NCBI GenBank assembly: GCA_021234155.1
Contig: JAJEKV010000018.1
Span: forward strand, 15,738,180 to 15,802,179
Source of the DNA: Isoetes taiwanensis
Lineage: Eukaryota > Streptophyta > Lycopodiopsida > Isoetales > Isoetaceae
Direction of reading: 5' to 3'
DNA length: 64,000 bases
Part shown: in pieces, positions 10,181-23,479 of the stretch
Layout of the letters: every line of letters begins with the position of its first letter
Position numbering within the stretch: position 1 is the first letter of the stretch
Notes under the pieces: model-generated
Database searches by the model: none
What the model was told of the DNA's origin: nothing
Seen by the model: the letters and a program-made list of their open reading frames with translations, nothing else
Translations under genes and position numbers: made by a program

Positions 10181-13100
10181 GATGAGTGTCTTTCATGAGC
10201 ATCTAAAATTTGCCATGAAATAGAATGAAATGGAACACTAAGAGTGTGTGTATTTGTAGTGATCATCATGGATTATTTGCCAACATATCAGAGTGAAATT
10301 CGACGCACATGAAAAAAACATAGATTCTACATACTTTTTTCTGCAAACAGCAATTTGAGTTGGGCCCAATTCGGTAGACAAACACTTGTACTTTCAGGTC
10401 CACACAGATATACATATTTGTTTCCTTGACCGTGGACATATAACATGGTGCAACATCCCTTACACTTGTAAATTTCGAGGCAACTTCCATAGGAGCATCC
10501 TTGAAAAAAGCCAGTAGTTTATTGATGCATTTTACTGCAACAATCACTTATTTTTTTGTAGCATCACGTCCAAGATGCCGTAACAAAACCCACCCACATG
10601 CTCGTGCCTTTTTCAACTACAACTTGCCAATTGCTGAAAAAACAATCCGAACCAACTTGGCATATTCAGTCATTGCACTTTGAATGTAAATCAAAAGCCA
10701 CCAAGCTTCGTTACGACATCTTGTTGGTAGTTATTGAAAGGTAATCGCATTGCAGATGCACATAAATTGAGTCTATTTTCAAATAATATTAGAAACATGT
10801 GCCCGACCAAGAGAGTTTGCAGGTTGAATATAACCTTGCCTTAATGAAATGGAGTGCTAAGACGTGAATAGTATTTTGCCCAATTGTAGTCAGAATTCCA
10901 CGCCAATATCATCCTCCCATATGTAAAGATCCACGAGAGATGAGCTGACGGCAGAAAATGTGGAAGTGAAACATTGCAACAAAATGTATTAACACCATCC
11001 TTTCATAATAATGCTCCACAATGATCACATTATTTTGGAGAAGAATCGTACCAAGCTACTTTTTAGAATCCAACTCTTCTCCTCTTTACCATGTTTGGTG
11101 GAGGACAATGTTGTCACATACGTTGCATACCGTACCGGTACCAAACGTTTTTTAAGTTTTTTCTAAAGTTTTTTATTTTTGTTTTTTAAAATCTTAGAAT
11201 ACGTTTTTATAACATTAAAAATGTTAAAAATGTAAAAAACATAAAAAAAACTTTAAAAACCCTCAAATAGCCTCTTTGAAACAAATTATATAACATTCTT
11301 TAATACAACACCATATTTGGGTTCCAATCAAATCACAAAAATGTATATTCAATTCAATTTAACTTAATAATACAAGAATTTAACTTAATCTCCAACCTGT
11401 TGCGAAAGAAGTTTTGTGGTAAGTCGAATAGATCTCAATTCTGGACATCCTTGCAATGCGAAAGAACATGCATGAGTTGAACCTGCACTATTGCCATCTG
11501 TTTTGCATCAAGGACGACATGGTGCCCGAAATTACCTCATGTCCTCAAGATTTTGTAGCAAAAATGTCTTGAATATAGATGGTAATCAAAATTATGTAAT
11601 TATTATTGGCTTTAAACTTTTCACATCTTCCCCTTAACACCACCTTGCCCCTAATCCTTCTTGGCTTAAGCTTTTTGCATTGTCTCCTTAACTCATGTGT
11701 GCCAAGCCTTGTGCATATAAACTTTAAATGTTGAAAATATATTGCATGGTTGATTTGCAACTTTAGAGGTAAATACAAATTTTAGCTTTTTTCATTGATG
11801 AATTGAATTAAATTGAACTAAATTGAAGAGTACAATAAACAGGTTCTTTATGCTACCTAATCTTACAAATTTTAGCTTTTTCCATTGATGAATTGAATTG
11901 AATTTGAAATGTTGTTTATGCTAGTATATCTGACCAAAATGTGGTGTCTAATTTTATCCAATAATAGCATTCTATTTTTTATTCCAAAATAGCTAAGCGG
12001 ATGCTCCTTCGTGAGCGTGAGTGACAAATTCTGGGGAACCTTTGCAATCTACTTGTTGAAATCAAGAATTTTCAATAGGAACTTTTTTTTCTCAACAAAT
12101 GGAAACCAAAGGATTTTTCCAATTTTTCGAAGGGGGGGACCTAGGTTTTTGTATAATGCTTCCTGCTAAACTAGAGTTTTACATAATGCTTCCTGTTAGT
12201 TTAAGATAATAGAGTTTGTCACTCACTAATGGTCCTTCGTAAGGCCAGTAAACTTCAAGAGTGACATCGGGGTTGATATTCCAAGAACCTAAGATTGACG
12301 AGAAAAACTCTGATCCGTCGATTTATTCGGGGAATCCAACTATGCCAGCCCACGAACAGAGCAGAGGCGGGCTGTCAGGCAAGCGACAATGATATTTGTC
12401 GAGCTTAAATAAAGGCTCTATCTTTTTTCCTGCTTCAAAATCCTTCAAAATGGGCTCCTGTGGACGAAGCATCCGCCTTCCTTCCGCAAAAGAGTTTAAT
12501 TTCTAGTCTAAGTATATGTCGATGTTCTAACTTGACTGCGGCCCCTTCTTATAAATATGGGTTTGCAGAATCTGAGACCATTCCGTTCTGCAGCCTTCTG
12601 CAGCCCATTTCTTTGAATGGAATGAAGGCTTTGAGCTTATGTTTTTCTTCAGAATCGGATCCTTCCAGTCCCCTTGAAGACATTTTTGAAGCATAGAAGA
12701 CGTTTTTGAAGCCCTAGACCCCTAGACCTTTGATTCTCGCCTCAATTCTCAAAACAAAGCAGATATTTGGCAGCTTTTCGGATGCAAGAGGTAAATTGTT
12801 TAGGATGCTATTATTTGCGTTGCAAACTGGGTCGCTTGTTTTCTGATCTGGCAATCAAATTATTTGAGAAGTAATTGCCTTCTCCCCTGCAAATATTCTG
12901 AATTAACTCCTGGTTGAACTCTCCTCTTCTGAACAGAGGCATCGAATTCGCCCCAAATTTGGAGCGCTGGAACATGCGACAGGAACATGGCAGCTTCCTG
13001 AGCTAACCAGAAGTGAACTGTCATATGCAAATCGGAGGTGCAATCAGACATCGCAAATTGGAAGTCGCCATCGCCTGGAAACGCCTAGAAAAGGCGCTCT

Positions 13101-14057
13101 TGTTTCTTGATGGAAATCTGTCCTGGTATCAGACTTAACAAAACCCTTCACTCTCCTGCATCTACCTGCAGAAACCCCAATCTATTCGAAGTTGAGATTG
13201 CTGCTTCCAAATGCCATGCTTGTCATTGCTTGTCGCAGAGTAACAGAGATCCGATGGTGGACCACATAGCAACCTTGCCATATGTGTCGCCGTTGAAAAA
13301 TTTATGGATATCTGTTTTTCTATTTTTTCCCCCGGACAAAATCAGGGACGTGGCAACAAACTAGCAAAAGAATCTAAGAAATATTCTAGAAGCATCTTGC
13401 CTATAGCAATTATATACTTTAGATAACAGTTAACATAAAGGTTTAGCATATTATCATACTCCAACATCTTTGATTTAAACTTCTTTGCATGCCTACATTA
13501 TGTTTTCTAGTACTGCACTGCTGATCAAAAATAAAAAGTAACAAAGCATTAGCAATTTAGCATACAATGTAAATAGAAGAGAAATAAAAAGAGGTAAAAA
13601 AAATTTATTTGAAGCAGCTATACCTCTGGAACGGTATTGGGTCACTTCCTACTTCAATTTATCACTTATGGCAGTCGGATCTTCAGAAGCAATACAGAAA
13701 AAAATGAATCGAAATAAAGTTAGTTGGAAAAGAAGAAAAATGAAAAAGTTACCTTGGTCGGCTGGTCTTGGATTGGCGCAAGAACCATTTCCTGGTTTGC
13801 ACGGTGGAGTAAAAACCTTTCTTTCATTGAGAAAAAAACCAAAACCCTGGTTCTACATGCATTCATTATGTTTCTACATGCATGCGACCGCTCATAGTTC
13901 CAAAATCTTGTTTGCTAGACCAAAAAATCTAAATGAAAGCCATTCGAGGCATTAGTAATGGTTTTTTTTTTTACATTTTTTGATAACCCCCAATGGTTCC
14001 AAACATTTAGAAAATGTACGCGTTTTTTAAGAAGTACTCTATGGTTAAAAACATGGT
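10181..14057. other. AT-rich intergenic stretch, no gene recognised
   Basis: No ORF has recognisable content. A direct repeat of ACAAATTTTAGCTTTTT plus CATTGATGAATTGAATT occurs near 11772 and 11865. Poly(A)/poly(T)-rich parts lie at 11150-11260. A somewhat GC-richer part (12300-13350) holds short ORFs with no family resemblance. Confidence 0.5.
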
Positions 14058-15194
<1,137 letters not shown>

Positions 15195-15577
15195 ACTCGT
15201 AAGCCCTAATTTTTAACCAATGTTTGTGTCTTCATATGATAGAAACTTGAACATTCCATTAGTTGTCCATGTAGATTAGTGCTCAGTGATGCCAAGCATT
15301 AGTATCAATGTTCAATAAAAAAGGTAAAAGCATGAAAGAGTGTCTAGAAATGTAGCTCTTTTTATACAGGTACATATGTACCCAATGCACAATTTTGCGA
15401 GTCCTCTAATCATAAATCGTCAGTAACTGCAATCATTAAGACTGTCCACCACACTGCAACTGCACTATTTTTGGATTTTAAATTTCTTTCCCAAATTCTT
15501 GCCTGATTTGTCTTGCATTCGCTATCCCGCCTCTACATTCTCTGATTCCATTCCGATGACCAATTCTTGATCTAGCT

Positions 15578-16256
15578 ATGACCTCAAAATCCATTCCCCA
15601 ACCCAGTGCTCGCTCTTCACCACAGCCGAACCAAGAAAACAACACTTCTAGCACTGGAATTTTACTTGCAAAGCGAAAACTTTTGGGTTCCGAAGTGATC
15701 CAAGCAAAAGACCTCCGTGCCGAGACCCATGTACTCGGACTAGAGGAGATTATGAATGAGGTGTGGGGTGCAGCTCCAAAAAATAGAAGAGGATTCAAGG
15801 AAGACAGTGTCCAGAATGCATGGAGAGAAGAAAATATTATGCATTGGTTTATGGCAAGAAAAAGGTTACAAATCTTTTTATTTTTATATATTTTGCTCAG
15901 GCATTTGCTCTTCACTTAAAGGGACGCCTTATTGATTGCGTTGATGTGGCTAAGACCGCCAAGGATCTTGCCAACTTCAGAGATTACAGAAGAGCATGCA
16001 ACAGGTAAATCCTCAAACATCAAGGAGGAGGTGGTCCAGAATGTTAGGGCTCGTGGTTATTCTAAATTTGATTTTGACATAATAAACCAGTTAATTAAGT
16101 ATGGTTCAAAGGAAAAAATTAACCTACTGAATGAAGTAGAAGCACTGGAAGCAAGAAAGAGGGATGCATTGAAGGTGATCAGCCGGATTGAGGGTAGAAA
16201 GGATATGCTTGAAGAAGATTTATAGCAGATTGCCTAAAACGTAGATGAGATAAAAT
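15578..16256 (+). pseudogene. Coiled-coil/zinc-finger gene, 5' half, interrupted by a CACTA-like element
   Basis: ATG at 15578. The first block runs from a Ser/Pro-rich N-terminus through LLAKRKLLGSEVIQAKDLRA to EDSVQNAWREENIMHW. A frameshift near 15850 is followed by YFAQAFALHLKGRLIDCVDV and, after another shift, YSKFDFDIINQLIKYGSKEK and the coiled coil VEALEARKRDALKVISRIEG. An in-frame TAG and TAA occur near 16222-16238. Homology along the whole length to a second copy at 55498-56650 (AKRKLL/PKRRLI, YFAQAFALHL/YFARAFALQL) identifies these as parts of one protein. At 16257 the gene is broken by a 9.5-kb element, and the same frame resumes at 25783. I cannot name the family. Confidence 0.75.
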
Positions 16257-16272
16257 CACAAGGCACCCAAAA

Positions 16273-17040
16273 TTAAAACACGATATGGTTTTTCCCATGG
16301 TTATGACCAAAAAACCATTCTACAAAACCAATACATGTAAGTGGGTTGATATCATTAAAAACCATATATGGCTAAAGTTTGTGGTTTGCAGTGGGTGTTT
16401 ACTAAGGTGATTTTTTAACATGTTTAACGGGTATAGTTTAATTTAGCACTTCATGTGTACGATTTATGAATGTGGTATTTTAACATTGTATACATATGTG
16501 GTTTATATATGGTGTTCAATATGGTGGTCCTCTAACATGTTTAGTAGGTATGGTTTATCATAACACTTCATATGTGTGGTTTATTAGGTATGGTTTATCA
16601 TAACACATGTGGTTTTAAGGGTGTAAACATGGCTAAATGTTGTGAATGTTTTTTTGATTCATAAGTCACTATTGGTTGTTTGTCCATGATATTTCATGTT
16701 TAGTGCGTTGAAACCATGAATGGTTTACTAGTAGAATGCATTGGTTCTTAACATCGTTTTAACTGTGGTTAAGATTATAAATCACTAGTGTTTTGCAGTT
16801 CAAAGCATTCCAAGTTAGTTTGTTAACACCTCAAATCAATAGTGTTCTGCAGTTCAAAGCAGCTTGTTAACACCTCGTTATATTGTAGCTTTATATGTAG
16901 TGTTTATTTGATAAATCATCAATACTTAACCATTCATGATCACTAGTGTTTTATTGTTCAAAGCAATACAAATTAGTTTATTATAACTCCTCATTGTATT
17001 CTAGCTTTACATGTAGTGGTTTAGTTAATAAAACATCTAA
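16273..17040. repeat. Left subterminal repeat zone of the CACTA-like element
   Basis: Many diverged copies of TGGTTTAT, TGTGGTTT, ACATGTTTA and ACTAGTGTTTT. A pair of near-identical stretches (GTGTTTTGCAGTTCAAAGCA) occurs at about 16790 and 16845, with a looser third copy at about 16945. Such arrays bind transposase in known CACTA elements; that role here is inference. Confidence 0.6.
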
Positions 17041-17335
17041 TACTTTCCCAATTCATAATCTGACGTGCCATCCATAATACTTCGGACCAAGGAATCGAAC
17101 CTTGGATCAACCATACCCCATGATATAGCAACATGGCATAATATAATCCCTCGAGAAGGGATTCTTTCCTTTTTACATCAAAAAAAGGAAATTAAAAAAA
17201 AATGCTATTGTTATTACCTTTCCACGGTATAAAGAATATTTGGGCATAATTGATCCTAAAACTAAGGCATCTAGAGCAGCAATTGAACTGTAAAAAAACT
17301 CTAAGGTGGGCTTGGAAAATGGATGGAATGCTACC

Positions 17336-17578
17336 TCAGAAATTTAAAAGAAGATCAAGAGCACGAGCCTGGATGGAGTTGGTCTGCAGCTGATGCTCCT
17401 CTATTCTCCAGGTTAAAAAGAACATAAAATTTATGTTGGGGACCATCAAAATGGAGATTTCTGAAACAGAGCCAGAGCATATGTACCTAAACAACAAAAA
17501 TTCATCAAAACAAAGAACACAACGATCAATCAACATTTGGTGGAGATGTAGAGGATGATGCTTACCTCCGTCATTCAA
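17336..17578 (-). pseudogene. Possible captured exon, unidentified
   Basis: A minus-strand open stretch ends LTWRIEEHQLQTNSIQARAL then DLLLNF and a stop. It is helical and leucine-rich, and could be part of an alpha-helical-repeat protein. It lies on the same strand and close to the stronger candidate exon at 17973-18271. Weak evidence. Confidence 0.25.
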
Positions 17579-17972
17579 ACTGGTTAAACTGGTTTTTTGT
17601 AAATATACATCTGCCAGAAATGTAAAGCATGTTATTACTATGAAAGATTAGAGCAGATCGGTCACCCCTTTCCTTGATAAACTACAATAAGACGATAAGA
17701 CGGGAAAAAAGTAGAAACATTTATAAACTATGATGTTTATGTATAGTTGAAGCTCCATCCCAGCATGTTGCAAAGTCAGACCGGCCCAATAGATCCAAAG
17801 TTTGAGGCTGGGACTGGAAATAAGCGGCAGACATAAATGTTCCTCATAAAAATTGGACATGTTTACATCCAAAAATAACAAAATGGAGAAACTTCCAAGT
17901 TTATCAAAGCTCAGCAGGTGTTTGCTGGATGTGCTGATTCGTAACTGTCGATGAAGGAAAAAAATGGAGTTC

Positions 17973-18271
17973 AGAGACAGCCATGTTCAAAGCTTTCGTA
18001 AAGCTGCATGAAGCCAGTAGCCTCAATTAGTTGTCCAATAATTTCAAATGTATCTAACAATGCAACAGTTGCAAACAAGCTATTGCTTCCTGTCTTTATC
18101 AAATGCACAATGCTAGGAATTTGATCAAAGTTCAAACCCATGCTTTCTGGAAATGGTACCAGTACATTAAACTCTTTATCCAAACTATTGCTCTCCCTTT
18201 CCTGTCTTGAGATGCCTACAAACATAGGTGCACTACTTGCAGCAGGTACTGCATCTACCTCTAAAGAACCT
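17973..18271 (-). pseudogene. Captured gene fragment: about 99-codon terminal exon, unidentified
   Basis: On the minus strand, TATTAACAG at about 18280-18272 is a good acceptor. The following frame encodes GSLEVDAVPAASSAPMFVGI, then NVLVPFPESMGLNFDQIPSI, then a helical stretch with LIKTGSNSLFATVALLDTFE and IIGQLIEATGFMQLYESFE, ending at a stop near 17973. The composition is that of a genuine conserved protein C-terminus, and the exon is open throughout. A possible first exon (ATG at 18982, MAEDQLLKNATSCTNAFSCS) lies upstream on the same strand. The fragment sits inside the CACTA-like element, so I read it as a transduplicated host gene piece. I do not recognise the parent. Confidence 0.4.
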
Positions 18272-19063
18272 GTTAATATTAGTCCATTGAATTCCTAATG
18301 TACATTCAAATTCACCATAGTTTATATGATGCTTCAGATGATGGGGAGCCCTACTACATCTAACATGCCGTCGTAAAGGAGACATGATGTGACGTACCTT
18401 CTGCACAATCCTGCGCAATCTGATCCACCCGTCAAAAATTGCTGCAAATAATGGCCCTAGCTCTCAATTCCCTTACTGTCTCTAACATCTACATTGCAAA
18501 ATCGTGTTGCAAGAGCTGCAAATATCATATCAGACTATATTATACAATGTCGATTGATGCTAGATGATTTCTCTGCCAAGCACATGTACGTAGTATCCGC
18601 ATGGTCAAATTGAATTGAAAATGATAAGAAATGTTGAAGAAGCAAAGGCATTTACTTGGCCAGGCTTTAGTTTTACATCGCCATAGTTTGCCACTCACCC
18701 TTCAAGCTTCTGTCCACAAAATACAAGCGAAGAGTTCGCCAAAACTGGAGCAAATAGTGAGATTAATGGAGTTGGAGTACAAAGATATGGATCATCAATT
18801 CTGATAAACAAAATGCTTACTCTAGGGTTTATGAAATATTAAAAATCACAAAGCATCAAACGACATTTGTTCAGCTTACAGTTAGCAGCTTGAAGAAACA
18901 AGTCTAGAATCTTGAATATCGCAGAGCAACTAAAGGCGTTAGTGCAGCTTGTAGCATTCTTCAGCAGCTGATCTTCTGCCATAGTCTCACACTGCCATCA
19001 TATCTTCGTCGGAATGCCATCTTTGCGCCTTCGCATGTCTTCCACGAAACATATGATTTAGGG

Positions 19064-19086
19064 TTAACCTAACCCTAACCCTAAAG
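19064..19086. repeat. Interstitial telomere-like repeat
   Basis: TTTAGGG-GTTAACC-TAACCCTAACCCTAAA: one plant-type telomere unit facing about two and a half units on the other strand, joined head to head. This is short and may be a promoter telo-box, as found in plant genes, for the possible exon starting at 18982. Confidence 0.6.
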
Positions 19087-19130
19087 GTATCCTTTTTATA
19101 TTTAGGTGTACCTTTACCATTTTATTACAC

Positions 19131-19765
19131 ATCAAATGTAAGAGCTTTGTAGCACGGTATCTTGGTTCGGGAATTTTTTTCCTATCAGCAGTTTTCCTAT
19201 TGGATTTAGGCCAGCAAACCAGCTATGAAGTCCCTTGCCATTTTTGCCGGAAGTGCCAAGAAAAATGCCTATTTTTAGCAGGAAAATTTTCTCATGTCTA
19301 AATTGTACTGCCAAATTTCATTTCCATACGGTTACAAGGCTTCCGGGGAATTTTCCGAACCAAGCACGGCACTCTAATGTCGTTAATAGCCTTTGAGATG
19401 TATTCTAGTACAGAAACAAAGATCGCCATAGAAAAAAAAAACGTCGAGAATAGGGTACTTTGAGACAAACGGCCATAGAAACTAGAAGAGTAGGGCGAGC
19501 GCCGAACCGCTAAGCGCCATCGCCAGAGCTCTGTTTGGAAAAAAATGCCAGGAAAAAAAAAGGCTACCAATTTCCATGTTGTGGGGGGATGCCCACCGGT
19601 CGCACTTTCCGGTGTGGCCAGTGACCCGCTCCCCCCTGCCACCGGTCGTGGGACCCCACCGTCCACACTGGAAAGTGCTCCCGGTGGACATTCCCCCCCA
19701 TACATGAAATGTAAGAGCTTTGTAGCGCGTCGTTACTAGCCCTTGAGATATATTCTGGTCTCCTT
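19131..19765. mobile_element. Foldback element with GC-rich hairpin and nested repeats
   Basis: AAATGTAAGAGCTTTGTAGC occurs at about 19135 and again at about 19705. CTTGGTTCGGGAATTTT (about 19161) is inverted at about 19342-19360. Between 19577 and 19702 a strong GC-rich inverted repeat has arms of about 36 bp (GGGGGATGCCCACCGG ... CCGGTGGACATTCCCCCC, with GCACTTTCC/GGAAAGTGC inside). A direct repeat, GTCGTTA-TAGCC-TTGAGAT-TATTCT, lies at 19378 and 19728. No coding content. Confidence 0.55.
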
Positions 19766-20757
19766 ACTAGCTAGTATAGAGTTTACTAAGCAGCACAGGT
19801 CATTGTGAAGATTGTTAGCGGCACTCGCCTCAACAAAATTAGTGGCAAATTACTCTCTTTTATGGCATGATTGAGTTTGCAAATGTTGTGATGAACATCT
19901 AAAGGTACATGTAAAGCGAGAAAAACCTTACTACGCAATATGATATCTAAAAGTGCCTTGGAGAAAAAAAATTGGACAACCAAAGAAATTGTTGTCTTAT
20001 ATTTATGTTTAATAAATATCGTATTTTACAAAATGAAACTGCAACCTAGTTCCAAAGCCTGCATTATCTATATTTAAAGGCTGAAACATAAAGCATACAT
20101 TAACTGAAATAGGCATGCAAAAATATGATCAAATTACACTAAATTAGGTGTTGACTTAGTTGTCACTAGATGGTTTGCCTTCTCTTTCACTTGTATGTAG
20201 ATAGAACAATTTGATTGGAAGCAGAGCCGTATTTTGGACCATGCATGAAAAGAATGGCTTCTAAAAGGCAAGCATAGATGTGGAGCCTAAGAACATAAAT
20301 AATGAATATTCTTATGGGCACTGAACCCAATAAGTTCTTTCTTGATAAATCCAGCATAGTAAGAACAATTATATAGTCAACAGAGAAGGTAACATGGAAT
20401 TTCTTAAATTATTCCCACTCTTGCTTTCCCATATGATTCCTTTCTATAATAATCAATGCTTTTATTGACTTTATAAACATTGCTTTCCTTTGGGTTTCCC
20501 ATGGTCCTAAACAAGGGATGTGTTATGATTAGTCTGGGGCTCATAGCCAACAGCTAAATTAAATGAATCAGATGGAATTTTTCAATGACTGACAGCCAGA
20601 GATTTAGAGTGAGGAGATTCGATGTAAGATATATTCATCTTCTTTTGCTCTTAGGCTTTAAGAATAGGCAATGATTTAGAGGCTCTAATGTTTGCTTTAC
20701 CAGGTCCCAATTGTGTAACAATGCACTTGCTAAAATGGCTACTTTGTTTGAGTTAAA

Positions 20758-21472
20758 TTCTAGAATGGGGCTCGCATGAAAACAACAAAAACCTAAAGAT
20801 AGGCTTCTCATTCATCTCAGCAGATTTTCTACAATGGTGGATAGTGGGTAGCCGCACACATGCAAATTACCCACGAAAAAATAAAGGGAATGTCCAATTA
20901 TATAATTTGGACCCCATAAAATACAATGCTAATAGATGTTTGGCTTGTGTACTTGCCGAAAGCTTATCACCGGGATTAAAAAACCCCACCCTTTCGGGTT
21001 TTCGAGGAAAAACCCTAGTGATAAGCCTTCGGGAAGAGGCTTGGACAAACGTAAGGCTGAGAATTCGCTCCCAAAACCCACGAATGGAGAAGTCGAAGCT
21101 GCTGCCGCTCGCCAACCTGTACCTGCACATCACCAACACTAGAAAAAATGTGACAAAACAAACCTCCCAAAGTGGAGGGGCTGATCACGCGTGCCACGCG
21201 ACAATAAAACAAAAACCTCTTCAAATAGAGGGGCTGGTCACGCGTGCCAGGCGACAAATACATTAAACAAAGAAGGGGGGGAGGGTGGGTTCAAAGAAAA
21301 GAGAATAAGGTACTGCTGAGAGAGAAGAGGAAGCGCCGATGAGACGTTGATGAAGAACCTCGCCTAATATAGCGATCTCCCAACCAGAGAAGGCATGCGC
21401 CGCATGCATGCATGCAAGACATGCATGCTTGCCCCATTCTAGAATTTCGATCCGATGGCTCGGATCGATGGG
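20758..21472 (-). mobile_element. Element E2, full inverted-orientation relative of E1
   Basis: ATTCTAGAATGGGGCTCGCATG at the left and GCCCCATTCTAGAAT at the right form the inverted ends. The right end continues into TCGATCCGA-TGGC-TCGGATCGA, a perfect 9-bp-stem hairpin. The interior matches E1 through the conserved hairpin core (about 20953-21037), GTGGGTAG/CTACCCAC, GCATGCATGCATG and AGAGGAAGCGCCGATGAGA. A GGAGGGGCTGATCACGCGTG-like block is duplicated inside E2 (about 21174 and 21228). Confidence 0.7.
20953..21037 (-). ncRNA. Conserved hairpin motif, copy 2 (element E2)
   Basis: On the minus strand: CCGAAGGCTTATCAC, core GGTTTTTCCTCGAAAACCCG, GGGGTTTTTTAATCCC, then GTGATAAGCTTTCGG. Nearly identical to copy 1 in E1, with the same pairing. 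Confidence 0.5.
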
Positions 21473-21853
21473 ATTCTAGAATGGGGCTCGCATGAAAACA
21501 ACAAAAACCTCCCGGATAGAAGAGAACTTCCTTATCAAACGGGATCGAGGACGAAGGTCAAAGGATTATGGCTAAAGAAGAGGCAAGGCCGAGAAAAGAC
21601 ATGCCGCAGCATGAAAGAAACGCCAAATTGGTCAATCCAAGCAGGGAGAAGCCCCTCCCCTGCATGGTTTCAAAGAAACGAGAATAAGGTACTGCTGAGA
21701 GAGAAGAGGAAGCGCCGATGAGACTTTGATGAAGAACCTCGCCTAATATAGCGATCTCCCAACCAGAGAAGGCATGCGCCGCATGCATGCATGCAAGACA
21801 TGCATGCTCGCCCCATTCTAGAATTTCGATCCGATGGCTCGGATCGATGGGAT
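21473..21853 (-). mobile_element. Element E3, same ends as E2 but different interior
   Basis: E3 abuts E2 directly. Its ends (ATTCTAGAATGGGGCTCGCATG; GCCCCATTCTAGAATTTCGA) and about 190 bases next to the right end match E2 almost perfectly, but the middle is unrelated (AAGGCCGAGAAAAGACATGC and flanks) and lacks the hairpin motif. The terminal ATCGATCCGAG hairpin is retained. Shared ends around different cargo suggest end-directed mobilisation. Confidence 0.65.
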
Positions 21854-22939
21854 TATTTTATCATGCTTAGACTTTGGTTACACATGTTGTATGGACTAGC
21901 ATTTGAGATGTAAGCGCCAGTTCCAAATCTTCATGAATATCTACACCATATGATCATTTGAAATCAAATTGTATTATGTTTAACTTTTTTGTTTCTTGCT
22001 TTGGTATAGGACATTCTTTCATAATTATATATGTCTTTTGGCATCTTGACACAATATGCCAATGTCCACTAACAAGGGCAAGGTTGTTAGATTGTTTATG
22101 AAATCGAATTACGTTTCTTCTGATTCATTAGACGGTGCTTCTTAGTTGCATATTTCTATGGAGTTACATAGGCGATACATAGAAATTGATGCAAGCATGT
22201 TTATGGGTCGAATGTTTATGGGTCTTTGATGTTAACCTATGCAATGGTGGCCACAAGACCCTCTCAAACTGACAAGCGGGTTCAAAGTTCCATTTTAACA
22301 TAAACTTCAATATTATTGCATAGAGCATTGAAATGTACATGTCCATAACTTCAAGGCGGCTTAATATGTGTTTACCCCCCTCACACATATCTTCTTCAAT
22401 TCGAATGAAATGTTCATTCAATTTAAAATGGCCGCCCATCTACAAAACTCTGAAGCAATGACTTGCTAGATTTCCAACTTCTACAATAACAAACAATAGA
22501 CAAAAATAAAAAAAGCAGTTGATTAAAGAAAGGAAAAGGAATGAAACGTAGATATCAGAAACAATTTTTTAGACATTATTGGTTTGCACCTTTATGATTG
22601 CCTTTGTACTGGATCCCATAGGCAATTTCTATAGTATGGACAATAAAAAATCAATTCAATCACTAAAAAAATCATCTCCAGAAAATCATCTCGAGAATAA
22701 TTCCCATCTTTCAAAGACCATTATAGCATAACATTTTACTTCTTAATATATACTGGACGTGGATATTAACTTGGTATTGAGAATTTGAAAACCATGTTAG
22801 AAACCTCTGCTAATCAATATAAGAAGTGTGAATGCAAAACCATATATAGTTCTAAAAAACCACTATAGTTCTTAATGGTTTGATAGCGGCTAATTATGAC
22901 AATTGTTTTTTGGGTGCTTTATGAATAACCACTATGGAT

Positions 22940-23015
22940 AGCCCATTGTATGGGTCCCATGACCTATTGGTCTCCGTGGACGTTAAAAAAACTATTCTAT
23001 TCTATTCTATTCTTT
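22940..23015 (+). mobile_element. LINE 3'-end fragment with (ATTCT)n tail
   Basis: GCCCATTGTATGGGTCCCATGACC, then TTGGTCTCCGTGGACGTT, AAAAAAACT and four ATTCT units. This is a strongly 5'-truncated copy of the LINE family whose coding 3' ends lie at 29271, 42338 and 43126. Confidence 0.8.
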
Positions 23016-23030
23016 TAGGTGATACCTATG

Positions 23031-23325
23031 AATATGTAGCATAATAACAGGGGGTTTTTTTGAAAATTTTGTACACTTTTTCCAATGGTTTTACTATGAT
23101 TTAGAGGTCGTATTGCATGGAGTGTACTAATGCGTACATCTAGAGTGCGCACTAAATTTTCATCTTTTAATTCCACTTTCCTATGGTTTGACCTATGTTT
23201 CCATGACATCCTCCTCCATGCCATTCCAACGGTTAAGATCAACCCTGTTACTTTTAATCTAAGGGCTTGTTATTTTTCCTCACATCTCAGAGATTACATG
23301 CACATGTCGAGCTGTTAATTTTAGG
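23031..23325 (+). mobile_element. MITE-like repeat, family AATATGTAGCATAATAACAGG, copy 1
   Basis: Starts AATATGTAGCATAATAACAG, then G/T runs and TCCAATGGTTTTACTATGATTT, ACATCTAGAGTGCGC, and near its right end GTCGAGCTG..TTTAGGG. Related copies lie at 35525 and, inverted, at 53464-53734. Each copy is followed by gene-like sequence; here that is the LRR fragment. Confidence 0.65.
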
Positions 23326-23479
23326 GTTTCTCTTATTTTTCTAAGTTCTTTATCCTAGTTTTTGCTTTGGTGATTGTGGATGCAATCCGACCTCCTGTTT
23401 TCGTGCTTCTGGATTTTTATGAGATGGGCGCTTTTGGATTCCCCTTTGCTTCTATGCAGGATGGACGATTTCCCCTTTG

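Noticed and set aside
12460-13364. Several 60-85-codon ORFs considered as exons of a gene
   Set aside because: No mutually consistent frame, splice sites or recognisable motifs; composition alone is not enough.
17040-17130. Possible tRNA gene on the minus strand (GGTTCGATTCC at 17101-17091)
   Set aside because: The T-arm pairs well, but no matching acceptor 5' strand, D-arm or anticodon arm can be laid out at tRNA spacing.
22905-22930. TTTTTTGGGTGCTTTATG followed by AAT, a possible alternative right end of the CACTA-like element
   Set aside because: The match to the left terminus is imperfect, and the host reading frame resumes only at 25783, so 25779 is the real end; this may be an internal or nested relict.
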